This document shows positions 12,001 through 17,294 of a stretch of DNA of 26,349 nucleotides, piece by piece. Origin of the DNA: a virus; IMG/VR virus record IMGVR_UViG_3300006737_000163, positions 1-26,349 of that record; one strand, given 5' to 3'. Position numbers and translations under genes: made by a program. The notes beneath the pieces were generated by a model. The model was not told the origin of the DNA, ran no database searches, and was given only the letters and a program-made list of their open reading frames with translations. Position 1 is the first letter of the stretch, and each line of letters starts with the position of its first letter.

Positions 12001-13916
12001 TTGACGAAGGGAGCAAGATTGTACGAAGTCAGTGCGGGAACTTTGAGAAGGGCTATTCTGCTCTTCTCACTGGGTCTGAGGTGAAGTCTGCGTGTCTCTG
12101 TGTTCAGATTGTCTAGGTCTTGTGGGACAGGTCCTTTCAGCATGAATGGTAGATAGTCGAAACTAGGACCACCAATTGCAATCACCTCTTTCTCTGCATC
12201 AACCAACCCGTTGTCAAATACTACTTGTGCCTCTGTGTTATTGATTAACTCGTCAATCAGAACCGTACCTTGGTCTCTGTAGACATCGACTCTGCTGTTT
12301 ATTGATATCTGGTCGGAGATGCCACCTTTGGAGACATCGTACATCACATCTATGATGTCAGCAGAACCGTCTATCTGCTGGTCGATTATCTCCTCCTGTG
12401 CTCTTGGCATCATCTTGAGGAAATCATGACCATCAACGTGGTTGAGAGTGTGTCTACCACTGTGACCCAATTGGAGAGATGTGTCTACGTCAGTGGGCCA
12501 AGTGACTGCGTATGCGTTGTCTGAGGTGTCTGTTGCCATGTTAGTCGAGTAGACGAATCCGTGCAAACCAAACTGACTTTCGTCAATCACCATTTGCCCT
12601 GTCCTGTCTATCATCTGTGTGGAATGATGAGGTGGTTGGTATGGTCTACCACTGGCACTGTCTATCAGTAGGTCAGCACCTATGACTACGAAGTAGTTGT
12701 CAACACCCGCTGTTCTGCTATGTAGAGCCTTACGAAGTCCGTTCAGTGAACTGGAGAAGTCCAGATGCACGCTGGACACGAGACAGTTACCGGTAGATGT
12801 GTTGATGTTGTGAAGCCTGACTCTCTCTGGCGGTTTGTTGTTGGGCTTGAACACATCTCTGTCTGTAGCACCGGCATTGATGAGCAGGTTGTATGGTGTG
12901 TGAGAGACTGCGTATGTGGTTGGAGTACCTGTGTTCTGTAGGTAGTTGACGACCTTGTAGTCCCCTCCTGAGAACTTGTGTGTGCTGTCCTTCGAGAACA
13001 CGTAGTTACCCGATACCGTTTCCAAACCAGTGAGTTTCTTGGCTAGTTTGACTGCATCAGCAGTGCTGAGTGATATCTGGGATATGGTAACACTCTGTCC
13101 ATCCATGGTAATGCTGTTATCTGATATCGAGGAGAAGGTATAGACATCCTCTATAGGTGCTATTGGTTCTTCAAACCTATAAAGCAGCAACGTATTCTCG
13201 TTGGCTATGGGTGCAGACCTCTCTATAGTACCCTCATCGAAGTGACCAGAGATGTGAAGTGACTCCATCACTCCCCTGAATTGTCCTCCTTTACCACCCA
13301 CATACACATGTGCGTTGCCCTTGGCTATGCTCAGGGTTCTGTTTACCAACTCCTTGGATACCATGAGTTCACCATTGATGTAGAGTTCTATGGAGTTGTT
13401 TCTCACTGCTGCTACTATGTGCATCAGTGGTCGCTGGTCTGTGTTGAGCGTGGTTGGGTCGTCGTGTGAGCCGCTGTACTTGTTGTAAGACGAGTGTATA
13501 CCGCCGAAATCTGAAGCAGGATACACTACACCTTCGTATCCTCTCCCAGAGACTTTCGTTCCTGTTGATAGGAAATGATGTTCTTGACCCGCATCAGTGT
13601 TCAGAAACACCTCGAATGTCGCAGGACCGGGTGTGTCTACCTCGCCCAATGATAACTTGAACTGGTCTTCCTTCTCTACCACGACACCGCCACAATCAGG
13701 TATGACCCAAGCCTCTATGCATATCTGAGTACTCAGTACACCAGACAGTGTACCCTCGCCCTCTATGTGTTGCTTTTCACCCAGTATGTTTACCTTCGAT
13801 TTAATGCCATCTGATGTCTGCTTTCCCAAGCGGCTCATAGTGCCCTGTGGTACTACTATGCTGTCTGACACGCCGTCAAACAAGAAAGCGTGATTTGAGC
13901 GTCCGAGTATAGGCAT
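1..13916 (-). CDS. Giant virion protein, probable tail-tip/host-recognition protein (at least 4638 aa, C-terminus off window)
   Basis: A single frame is open from the ATG at 13916 to the window edge without a stop, giving at least 4638 residues (roughly 500 kDa). The start MPILGRSNHAFLFDGVSDSI is the usual opening of a LamG/concanavalin-like domain. That domain runs to about residue 245, with ICIEAWVIP, a NNSIELYINGELM strand pair and a closing LLLYRFEE. Two copies of a small beta module lie near 780-825 and 1640-1690 (GDDIYNSNLAFVGTIASGG; IGDLIYSEE...FIGTVAAIE). A His-rich stretch lies near 3190-3245. The rest is Gly/Asn/Thr/Ser-rich, beta-type, with few Cys and no membrane segment or enzyme motif that I recognise. 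The SD is weak (GTGAT, 3 bases before ATG), so translation is probably coupled to the preceding gene. Position after the distal-tail gene suggests adhesion. Confidence 0.85.
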   Translation of the reverse strand, partial: MPILGRSNHAFLFDGVSDSIVVPQGTMSRLGKQTSDGIKSKVNILGEKQHIEGEGTLSGVLSTQICIEAWVIPDCGGVVVEKEDQFKLSLGEVDTPGPATFEVFLNTDAGQEHHFLSTGTKVSGRGYEGVVYPASDFGGIHSSYNKYSGSHDDPTTLNTDQRPLMHIVAAVRNNSIELYINGELMVSKELVNRTLSIAKGNAHVYVGGKGGQFRGVMESLHISGHFDEGTIERSAPIANENTLLLYRFEEPIAPIEDVYTFSSISDNSITMDGQSVTISQISLSTADAVKLAKKLTGLETVSGNYVFSKDSTHKFSGGDYKVVNYLQNTGTPTTYAVSHTPYNLLINAGATDRDVFKPNNKPPERVRLHNINTSTGNCLVSSVHLDFSSSLNGLRKALHSRTAGVDNYFVVIGADLLIDSASGRPYQPPHHSTQMIDRTGQMVIDESQFGLHGFVYSTNMATDTSDNAYAVTWPTDVDTSLQLGHSGRHTLNHVDGHDFLKMMPRAQEEIIDQQIDGSADIIDVMYDVSKGGISDQISINSRVDVYRDQGTVLIDELINNTEAQVVFDNGLVDAEKEVIAIGGPSFDYLPFMLKGPVPQDLDNLNTETRRLHLRPSEKSRIALLKVPALTSYNLAPFVKVYYNAIDLTGASMSGVTQPLLMVEKTVPAGSTIVTGTTTVFSLIKTAIETSTIRSELFAAGGYIDFTDVDVLKGSLRQNHSLIGDVSEGYESDDELDESLTPINHKPMTPTGITVDGKQASGGGTTITTNGTSSESSNIAEGDDIYNSNLAFVGTIASGGIGANITLTDNRAVAITDGEELFIGIGTNAHPNKTPQIITASHTPTTKHDSVFHKMVIEPSRSKNDSLTDKGLYFRREPSEVIQSPSNGEFDKAGTASGTHIYEMFDIIDNQFQDDGSVRMFIQPSDRRRVNQLSGLRSQSTDFKEPNNITMMYLMSRARIRAVLDSDQGGESFTTVRCVGLTESTVNRSVNVRGKGSPDSQVVKEIEPNAPVVTVTLGGPGQGAMDVKPTYDPSPLARLPFSTRRNMCAVGYLAVSGSGGGRIAVKPLNNNSSDLASWGTYGFPKAGRVYLQDGASARYDSKTSSEFVFTDAASAGAGKFLLANGTEFTDFSSWLSATDISKGISSLEDINVSVTLFADRFFDESSLAEDGSTINDRMFQGMSDVQHDYQLGTQYASTRAMVEIPFFANQFFDDVRTGTFPGPDNSFKIHIDATHTPHTYNPSPVGRRPKGVEPTDREAISAYTLNKRQNQYAPSTRITKVTSNPSFYFIRVEDIGIFPRPQYGALLMNEDNTDDENYQNVDNVRNYRKVFLPSGEWAYYVQISTTVGQASLYIPKDNGAENWAFSSGFLDEAVVGASITTGGPSLPLEGIVPIGSDAFTPSSDFENRSEYYHDSASVKTQGGNVDYGMRQYVSAVEFKEGPESNPHAPRIVSGRAVGNVVTAAHKNLSGGNGSFINQVLVTMSDEDMDLFPDLDYEDMSTYSFSSGEFLYEAETILSDGTVQKLHYYGRLTKNSISDTIAPNVLVFVYRAASSSTPSWVTNLPGKELKLIRRVRDIFGAVDGDDGNNAALKEANNENIAKTFKPTGDDAWTIIAATNSATVTIENSNGRLAGANTLGLNLRIGDLIYSEETASKILFIGTVAAIEDYDNGTYDVTLTANAANAAADADDVPLRLSIANAYEEDADAILNKSWNYPYAAGGLRSGDTIWANMTINNPYATEGLFSKSRGVFNEAQVWKGFNGGVASLAASRPRESVPLENFLIGDTCLETAINYAQHVNQTVKENYKSLGLDEADAPKVAYVDPYLADDGHARVLLYDVAHDKEFIAFQDLHMQVQTSADAVTIGRPRNMVVGSGSAPVDLAEYTATFNGGGPSWITTQIDVANGFPSENRYIRSTQQSKFIESAYSHDLANRIGTNIMTAVNGTLPSNLPASATTSSSPGIYGKAHGHHVHTGYSIFGEANKYSMGDSVLPRTNDSTVNPFTANSDHAFSRTKRSLTEAFTAALVKLRTDTSGATLRDPSTFFDTPDGTRVIPAFLCLKGIRDTPLDLTGHEESRLQHLKQWTDMDFLRRLSIDCGAVAGKSGVVSIESATQEIVRQINQSGAPKGQIVVDKDTTGSAHDPAPFWDTDKAFSSRDRGTHMGYVRAHMGREVQDKNGNRGFTVVIHSTVPGASGRNFCVWLDNSKGQSVYQPDFLIGHGGRWRNFWALPEEKEGENMHPAPMPLNKHGRPFAPITTLTQYINPEETGEDVISTTDFTDSDDDSSPVIRAISNALGGGQQFNTVNTESFSTIGSSSTIIQGLRVGKNSFGRVNFGGLVASGVPGFSPIAGPWGFGKKGSQSFRDTYGRSSVAVAYTDHTDANQLKSDTLGDSPIYGLKLTDHRGGNHGIRYIYRGAGLGFANDNTVLPDTISNEVCVFFDDRDMAQGGFTIGKHMRGKGDATGRMDTSNASTMTQKEWTGNRWRGVSAPNIAVNCGISRSSTTLTVSLQAPFNNASGLVHHDVLGYLGFPLTDGMIQVTDSGGGNEGMTYSYTRRTQNDKDGTHQFFGIAGDEVEHTYDTAGYLISPVLNWTTLVTDELMAAVTTAAINATTSQLIEGVNFDCTEMYATNGKTFGDMGVSADAITIRAFDPTKNITPISDLFSASIHSDLGIQAAHVELGEVEKTELLSTGWAFGTSRATADTDIETNRRIACGYIPKTVLQIATRSRGPNGNTATPVLVDSLNNPVDISDWRKNLKGESFTRHSGDHILPMINNPTAMFDKNATNTDWEADNTQNITLDHEMWNFLIPAGQEGSSSRIPSFGETKTIFMNDKKSVTVESLNGGNSTTKFVWSNSSEDWPATEVNDNVVFSHWATLDVTKHFDGLRSLGSVFSEPYVFFRGGKSSTDHSVPLFFGGGFSGVTLDINDGTKNDYSSFYTHPYANGPTGTTGIQNANEISTSFALLDGNAMFAFFPGAALCNQHRGSILPPMFNRDNILSPDISRGGVTINSSHPNSTPYTNNSGTNVRVQKPSPLILRFAHPTARYEDHKDASVENKTTYIIFGPGQAFPFAQEVADNAGSYNIKQPHPGRVIVNGNGHSKVPKATDARRFPNHIESDGVLANGTFGDGYFMPEASAYQLARGRFHWRTTLNWETPQGKPNLAILKQSQASGRMYGNHFNYRTATSGIDDDLKKAHPMRHCSVIGHGVAMAADMVYHMDGGYHPGGHWMDNQITFNPPHPKGETILQRWGSGSANTVLHPSAYRVAGPITTKVLAYSEDVASSEVDMEYIIVDATRCQNGEELATIVGSAINTFPGAGALKAMGGTHMPSMGNAMRQDRYGWIESTFVSIAQTGDTTAENPSENHLTVYIDDTFTGSEEIPACGWLRTNSSGFAPYYAREVFDDSGIKVKFYLAPNRITGHMKFEDKVTWSNNSKFATPSTGSIWIWSKAGVHRFNNENDTGRDHMCQTHFSGLVDAIDRTRPIGAVGWAGERYSYLNSLKVGTQGYAAGLGAWHPMLGFSPYGSASSAITALGHLPVVGAMVHSPEASPPIDGMGANGANLMTYLGDPYSNSTGFRVNLDRQAAYQIGHDVFVAPHTIHTKPPTYIDTTLPDFMTHPQGVFGRAFIVVSYECESALVAKYDRDGITGLGDWLQVKGAAANSVANPIHYAGTTRWDERFHGQDRFIAPANAGPNVEAMVHTTPTVKTISDYTTDHVLDTTFDAEYFLHGTASNSTLRNAIPSLHKTGDLIFDLDHSVGSFFLEEDGVERNVAADLYGNGIGGSSGEDFTQLYDDSGTPSHDDFWVGDVNAYDLYKRSAAKNFSIEHIVWKRMDGGNLSLPAVNARGLGAVPFVNRVSGNNAYTMGEKIYGNVRFTFETTNSAMLPVLQAQELNHPQLASKFPLNIQNVLEIPNEEMQFGEMTVTDDSGQEHVLEGGSPLGTIIRGFRKVTDRQTKGMSPALANSDVAPNLKIQLPDPNSIPGNIVVRSGFDRLQAYQNETMGSGGMIHPDLNENYIGSLFDNSVSSPRTGPTYEDHNWEHIDVLTKDSTNAGWKEATNSAPLQSSYEQHDRTLYFHVTKMGHSSTERYPTEYTHAGGVVSQSLTVSGFSGTILTVSSTVDSSIYDAGFGTKEVGDNRRFLRLATSTDSVVVSYTNISGSTFEGVVGDVDFTTFLAANPPASTTINISPSYYIPAGSNRFFASRRLRDHAEVSGNSPDMAKTEYSSGTYGTVNANTLAYNIYNKQVLTPMPLPRMGHHFVTPTMPMLPGHWAHPVYQSLFTMHRAENASLRGFADKNILADSVTATMNKAELTALASGAVVDQFNVHDPELAFSGVNAAPSLPSDIHGGAFTLMFETGIKYDGYGILASTGDAGTVNQQGGHTIVLESAYYYTLGKNFPDPAEVGAYQIVIQPNTFSTQLIGFHADVGASTQSLTSQQVHTVIGKRPANNTLGTVSLILAQATQADVRGCEVFINEAMLDINPDHGSQFTNLPPLLLYNQFGVEGTESPVFTRRALPYTPGQFRNATPGYTVSTPWWSFIHKVAPDDSSSNNFKHIALHRPDNYYQIKRSTFGSIGVQLTIAGYPSIYPNIYSHILQNTSLNPKCIVKSIESAANGLRTITVDDASRFPETPQYSEVLEYTD

Positions 13917-13920
13917 GATA

Positions 13921-15135
13921 TCACAACAAGAAGTCCACAGGTACGAAGTTCATCACAATGTCGTAGACATTCTCGCCTGCGTTGTATGTGATGTCTAGTT
14001 TGTTTACTGTGCCTTTTATGCCTGTTGTGTTGCCTGTGAAGGTAGCACCTGCTGGATTGGAGTTGTTATCGCTCCTCTTGTCCTTGAATGATTTGCCGAA
14101 GCCTGTCGGCATGATGAAGTTGCGAGAGACGAAGTTATCGCCATCCGCTTGTATTGTCGAGTTGTATGGTATCTGTATACCCTTGATGTATCCGCTACCT
14201 CTACCTGCCCCGTCCATCATAATTCCCACACCTGCTGCCGCTACGCCAACACCGACAGGAGCACCGATTCCGGTAAAGGCAGCAGCACTTCCTCCTACTA
14301 CCATACCTAACCCTAGAGCGAACTTCTCAATACCTTCTTTCTTGGAGTTGTTCATAATGCCATATAGGTCCATCGCCTTGTCTCCTGCTGACCTCTTGGA
14401 GACGGTTAGTCCACCTGCGAACTTCTCATGTTGGGGAGGTCTGTATCCGTTAGGCTTCCGTGAGAATATAGGAGTGAGGTTGTCTCCATCCTCACCTACT
14501 GTGTTTTGTGTTATGGTGACTATGGTGTTGGATTCACCTGTGGTAACTGAATCTGATTTAGATGCGGTGAACTTTGCCGCTAAACTGGTTGTGTTGTTTA
14601 TCAGGTCTGTGAAAGCAGTGGCTAAACCTGCGTGTGTCAGTGAACCCGCAGGGTTGATTCCTATGATGTAATCGGTGTTGGTGGTATTGGTGAATGTGCC
14701 CGATGAGAGTTTCTGGAGTTTAATGACGAAGGTTGTACCGTCATGTGATGTCAACTGTATGGTAGAGAAACTGAACTCGTCTGAACCTTCAAAATAAGTA
14801 TTGTTGAACAACTTGGCTATGTTGGAATTAGTAGCACCACCACCATCTAGGTAACTCTGAATCTGGCCTCCTAGTAGGATGAAAGAGAAATCTATCCTTG
14901 ATTTGGAAGCAATACTAGAACCCACTAGATTCCTGTCGTCAGTAAGTACTGCGTTGATTAGTATCATCGACTTGTTCATGTTCAGGTCAAGTCCTACTCT
15001 TATACCACCAGTGAAAGGTGTGGGCATACCACCTGTCTTTCTCTGTGTTGTCATGGTCATGCTAGTGGCGTTTATCTCAGTCAACTGCCCATTGTCATGA
15101 ACCAGCCTGATAGGAACACCATTTGCCGCCGCCAT
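13921..15135 (-). CDS. Probable distal tail protein or tube-like tail-tip protein (404 aa)
   Basis: The gene after the tape measure is normally the distal tail protein, which joins the tube to the tip. N-terminal (about 1-70, INATSMTMTTQRKTGG, RVGLDLNMNKSMILINAVL) and C-terminal (about 310-404, LDITYNAGENVYDIVMNFVP) beta segments could form one tube-like fold. They are split by insertions: a domain near 130-230 with LATAFTDLINNTTSLAAKF followed by NTIVTITQNTVGEDGDN, and a Gly/Ala-rich, possibly membrane-active stretch near 275-305 (AFTGIGAPVGVGVAAAGVGI). The latter could be a hydrophobic insert that helps DNA entry, but that is speculation. The ATG overlaps the tape measure stop (TAATG). Four bases separate its stop from the giant frame. 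Confidence 0.65.
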   Translation of the reverse strand: MAAANGVPIRLVHDNGQLTEINATSMTMTTQRKTGGMPTPFTGGIRVGLDLNMNKSMILINAVLTDDRNLVGSSIASKSRIDFSFILLGGQIQSYLDGGGATNSNIAKLFNNTYFEGSDEFSFSTIQLTSHDGTTFVIKLQKLSSGTFTNTTNTDYIIGINPAGSLTHAGLATAFTDLINNTTSLAAKFTASKSDSVTTGESNTIVTITQNTVGEDGDNLTPIFSRKPNGYRPPQHEKFAGGLTVSKRSAGDKAMDLYGIMNNSKKEGIEKFALGLGMVVGGSAAAFTGIGAPVGVGVAAAGVGIMMDGAGRGSGYIKGIQIPYNSTIQADGDNFVSRNFIMPTGFGKSFKDKRSDNNSNPAGATFTGNTTGIKGTVNKLDITYNAGENVYDIVMNFVPVDFLL

Positions 15136-16007
15136 TATGCAAACCTACTTTTTGTCGTTGTGCCACCTAGTGCTCTGGCAGTTTCCTCTTGCATCAATTC
15201 ACCTAACTCTCTGGCTAGTTGTCTCTTGTCAGAACGGTCTGTCACTCCTGAGATGTTGATATTCATTGTGAAGTACTGATTAACCCCACCAGATACAGCA
15301 GTTCCTATTTGAGTACCACCAGATTCTTTCTTCTTTTTATTACCACCGAATAGTCCTTTGGCTTTGTCTATCAGACCACCAACAGCACCAGCGATTGCAT
15401 CCTTGATTTTCTTGATTATATTCCAAACTTGCTTGAAAGGCCACAGCATTATGTCGCCTACCTTGGCGAACTGGTCGCCTATGAACTTACCAACACCTGC
15501 TAATTTGCTCTTTAATCCACTGACCAACTTGCCTATTTTACTGAATGCCTTCCCTATTGCTTCGCTTATCTTAGACGGTATACCGAAGATGAAGTCCTTT
15601 AGAGCAACCAGTTTGTCTATTGCTTTATCCTTGAGAGTGCCAAACAAATCAGGTATGCCCACTATGGCATTTGTCAGTTTCTCTTTTATCGTGCCGAAAG
15701 CCTCAGGTATCTTCTTGAAGCCATCAACGATGAAGCCTATTACTTTCTTTGCTATATTCAACACACCATTGAACACCTTCTTCGCTATACCTATGAAAGG
15801 CTCAAGTGCAGGTATCACCTTGTCTTTTATGAAATCCTTAATCTTGGTGAATATCTTCACAGCGAGTTGTCCTAGTTTGTTGAATACTGCACTGAAAAGC
15901 GTGCCTATCATACTTATACCGCCTTGTACAGCAGTTATACCGCCTTGAATCAAAGTGGTTGATGAGTTGATGGCTGCAAGGGATGCCAATATTGGAGCGA
16001 ATGCCAT
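15135..16007 (-). CDS. Short tape measure protein (290 aa)
   Basis: This would set tail length and occupy the tube lumen. Residues about 10-50 are hydrophobic, Ala/Ile/Gly-rich. Residues 50-215 are a chain of short amphipathic helices with Ile/Phe/Lys repeats (KIFTKIKDFIKDKVIPALEP, KKVIGFIVDGFKKIPEAFG), typical of tape measures. The end, FTMNINISGVTDRSDKRQLA then LGELMQEETARALGG, resembles the tape measure C-terminus of other siphoviruses. At roughly 1.5 angstrom per residue it would specify a tail of only about 43 nm. The ATG overlaps the previous stop and follows AGGAGGATGA. The stop overlaps the next ATG. The assignment is supported by the preceding G/GT pair. Confidence 0.8.
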   Translation of the reverse strand: MAFAPILASLAAINSSTTLIQGGITAVQGGISMIGTLFSAVFNKLGQLAVKIFTKIKDFIKDKVIPALEPFIGIAKKVFNGVLNIAKKVIGFIVDGFKKIPEAFGTIKEKLTNAIVGIPDLFGTLKDKAIDKLVALKDFIFGIPSKISEAIGKAFSKIGKLVSGLKSKLAGVGKFIGDQFAKVGDIMLWPFKQVWNIIKKIKDAIAGAVGGLIDKAKGLFGGNKKKKESGGTQIGTAVSGGVNQYFTMNINISGVTDRSDKRQLARELGELMQEETARALGGTTTKSRFA

Positions 16008-16650
16008 TAGAAGTCATCCTCCTGCAAGAAGGAGTAGTCTAGTTTTACTATGTCATTGCTCTCAGTATTGGACCTGACCCTCGCTTCCTCTGCATGTTTC
16101 TCTTCCTCTGCGTCGTACACCATGGCCCATACTAGAGACTGTCTGAATATCTCTTCGCTCATGTTGTATACCTCTGTCAGTGAAATCCCGTAATGTTTTG
16201 CTATGTTGTATGCAAACAACTGTAGTTGGAGTTCGATGTCTTCTGATGACTCTATTGCTTGTCTCTTCAGAAAACTCTCAACCCTCAGTTGCTCGCTTTG
16301 GTAAACCCCCCTTGCATAGCCTCCGCCATCTCATCAGGCTTCGGGAGGAGCGATGCTAGTTGCTCACCAGCATATGCATTGAGTTGTCTCATTTCTTCTA
16401 TGGTCAGTTCCGGGTTAGTGCCTACGACCCAATTAGTGAAAGCATACGACCAGTATGCCTCTAAATCAAGAGAAACGCCAGATTCATTCACCACGAACAT
16501 CGTTTGTGCTGCTTTCTGTACATCTAGATAAGTTATGTCTCTTATCCACACTTCCATGATAGCCTCAGGGTCGTCCCTATCGACTTGTATCTCATGTTTG
16601 TGTTCTTCTTTATTCGTTAATATCTTCCTCTTGTTCACTACTTTCGTCAT
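16007..16650 (-). CDS. Tail assembly chaperone, frameshifted form (gpGT-like, 214 aa)
   Basis: The frame downstream of the 121-aa chaperone is open in the -1 register from the GGGGGG run to TAA at 16009-16007. It contributes 99 residues, including FAYNIAKHYGISLTEVYNMS and IFRQSLVWAMVYDAEEEKHA. This T-part has no ATG near its beginning; the first in-frame ATG is well inside the conserved-looking helical part. Free translation would need a TTG at 16219 with no SD. A -1 shift at 16311-16306 gives 115 + 99 residues. This G/GT arrangement is conserved in siphoviruses and suits the position before the tape measure. The stop overlaps the tape measure ATG as TAATG. Confidence 0.7.
16285..16650 (-). 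CDS. Tail assembly chaperone, short form (gpG-like, 121 aa)
   Basis: Its position just before the tape measure gene, its size and its acidic helical content fit the G-type tail assembly chaperone, which coats the tape measure during tail assembly. The body includes DPEAIMEVWIRDITYLDVQ, a DLEAYWSYAFTNWVVG segment and TIEEMRQLNAYAGEQ. The ATG at 16650 lies inside the end of the SAP gene, with GAGGAAGTGA upstream. Codons 114-115 form GGGGGG, where a -1 shift would lead into the downstream frame. Without a shift, translation ends six codons later at TGA 16287-16285. Confidence 0.75.
   Translation of the reverse strand: MTKVVNKRKILTNKEEHKHEIQVDRDDPEAIMEVWIRDITYLDVQKAAQTMFVVNESGVSLDLEAYWSYAFTNWVVGTNPELTIEEMRQLNAYAGEQLASLLPKPDEMAEAMQGGFTKASN
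16303..16311 (-). promoter_or_regulatory. Probable -1 ribosomal frameshift site
   Basis: The minus strand reads CAA GGG GGG TTT ACC in the upstream frame. Slipping back one base on the run of six G keeps GGG pairing for at least one tRNA and continues as GTT TAC CAA. A weak 4-bp hairpin (CAAC/GTTG) lies about 15 bases downstream; I see no strong stimulator. Confidence 0.6.
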
Positions 16651-17284
16651 TGTTTGTCACTTCCTCGGTTACAGCCGCTTCTTCAGCGGGGGCATCCGAC
16701 GATTCCTCAGCAGCCATTTCTTCGGTCACAGTGTCACCGGGTGAGGTTGGTATTTCCTCTTCGGGGGCTTCGGTCTCATCATCTGGTTGTGTTTCTTCGG
16801 TAATGCCTTCGTCGTCTCTCCTTAGTCGGAGCACGACTTCAGCCTTAGTACCTCGAATCGTAAGTCCTCTGTCTCTACATATGTCACGTAGTTCTGCGAC
16901 AGTCATCGAATCGTAATTTATGTCTATGTCAAATGGAGAATCGGTTGTTATTCCCTCAGGAACGTCAGGTTGTTCCTCATCCTCATCAGGGTCAGGTATT
17001 TCCTCAGGAACGTCAGGTTGCATTTCTGGCTCAGGTTCTGGCTCAGGTTCTGGCTCAGGTTCTACTTGCGCTAGTACTTCCTCAGCAGCATCCACCCAAG
17101 CGGGTTGCTCTTCTACCACCTCAGGTGCAGCAAGAGCAGCCTCGAAAGCAGCGTCTATGTGCGCTCTCTCCCTTGATGGTACATGTGTGATTTCTACACC
17201 AGTCCTACTGGACATCCAAGAGAGGTAGTCCTCTTTGGAGATTCTGTTGAATCTCTTGGCTCTCTCTCTTAGTGCTGGCATCAT
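16610..17284 (-). CDS. SAP-domain protein with acidic Pro-Glu repeats (224 aa)
   Basis: A SAP motif (about 35 aa, usually nucleic-acid binding) lies at roughly residues 125-157: DSMTVAELRDICRDRGLTI, then RGTKAEVVLRLRRD, with the conserved Leu, Gly and Lys positions. On either side are acidic low-complexity stretches: PEPEPEPEPEPE (about 75-86), repeated QPDVPE, and a Glu/Thr/Ala-rich C-terminus. The N-terminus (LRERAKRFNRISKEDYLSWM) is basic and helical. I chose the ATG at 17284 because GAGGT, overlapping the previous stop, lies 8 bases upstream; a TTG at 17317 lacks an SD. Its end overlaps the chaperone gene by 41 bases. The job is unknown; a role in tail assembly or in holding DNA at the tube is a guess. 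Confidence 0.75.
   Translation of the reverse strand: MMPALRERAKRFNRISKEDYLSWMSSRTGVEITHVPSRERAHIDAAFEAALAAPEVVEEQPAWVDAAEEVLAQVEPEPEPEPEPEPEMQPDVPEEIPDPDEDEEQPDVPEGITTDSPFDIDINYDSMTVAELRDICRDRGLTIRGTKAEVVLRLRRDDEGITEETQPDDETEAPEEEIPTSPGDTVTEEMAAEESSDAPAEEAAVTEEVTNNDESSEQEEDINE
16954..17020 (-). repeat. Direct repeat of 19 bases within the SAP gene
   Basis: The 19-base sequence CCTCAGGAACGTCAGGTTG (plus strand) occurs at 16954-16972 and again at 17002-17020, offset by 48 bases. Both copies encode the QPDVPE motif, so a 16-codon unit has been duplicated in frame. Confidence 0.8.
17025..17060 (-). repeat. Three tandem 12-base units encoding Pro-Glu repeats
   Basis: TCTGGCTCAGGT (plus strand) is present three times in a row without mismatch and then breaks down. 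On the coding strand it gives the alternating Pro-Glu run. The perfect identity suggests recent slippage and likely length variation between relatives. Confidence 0.85.
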
Positions 17285-17294
17285 CTTCAAAACC

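Noticed and set aside
13982-14671. Plus-strand frame of 229 codons
   Set aside because: Antisense to the distal-tail-like gene in the same shadow register; no SD, no recognisable domain.
15358-15948. Plus-strand frame of 196 codons
   Set aside because: Hydrophobic look arises from the complement of Lys/Ile-rich tape measure helices; it is wholly inside that gene.
16007-16219. Independent 70-aa gene starting at TTG
   Set aside because: The TTG has no SD and the frame is open upstream to the G-run; a frameshifted extension of the chaperone explains it better.
16650-17228. Plus-strand Ser/Gly-rich frames opposite the SAP gene
   Set aside because: The low-complexity Ser/Gly runs are the complement of the Pro-Glu repeats; the minus frame has the SAP domain, an SD and operon context.
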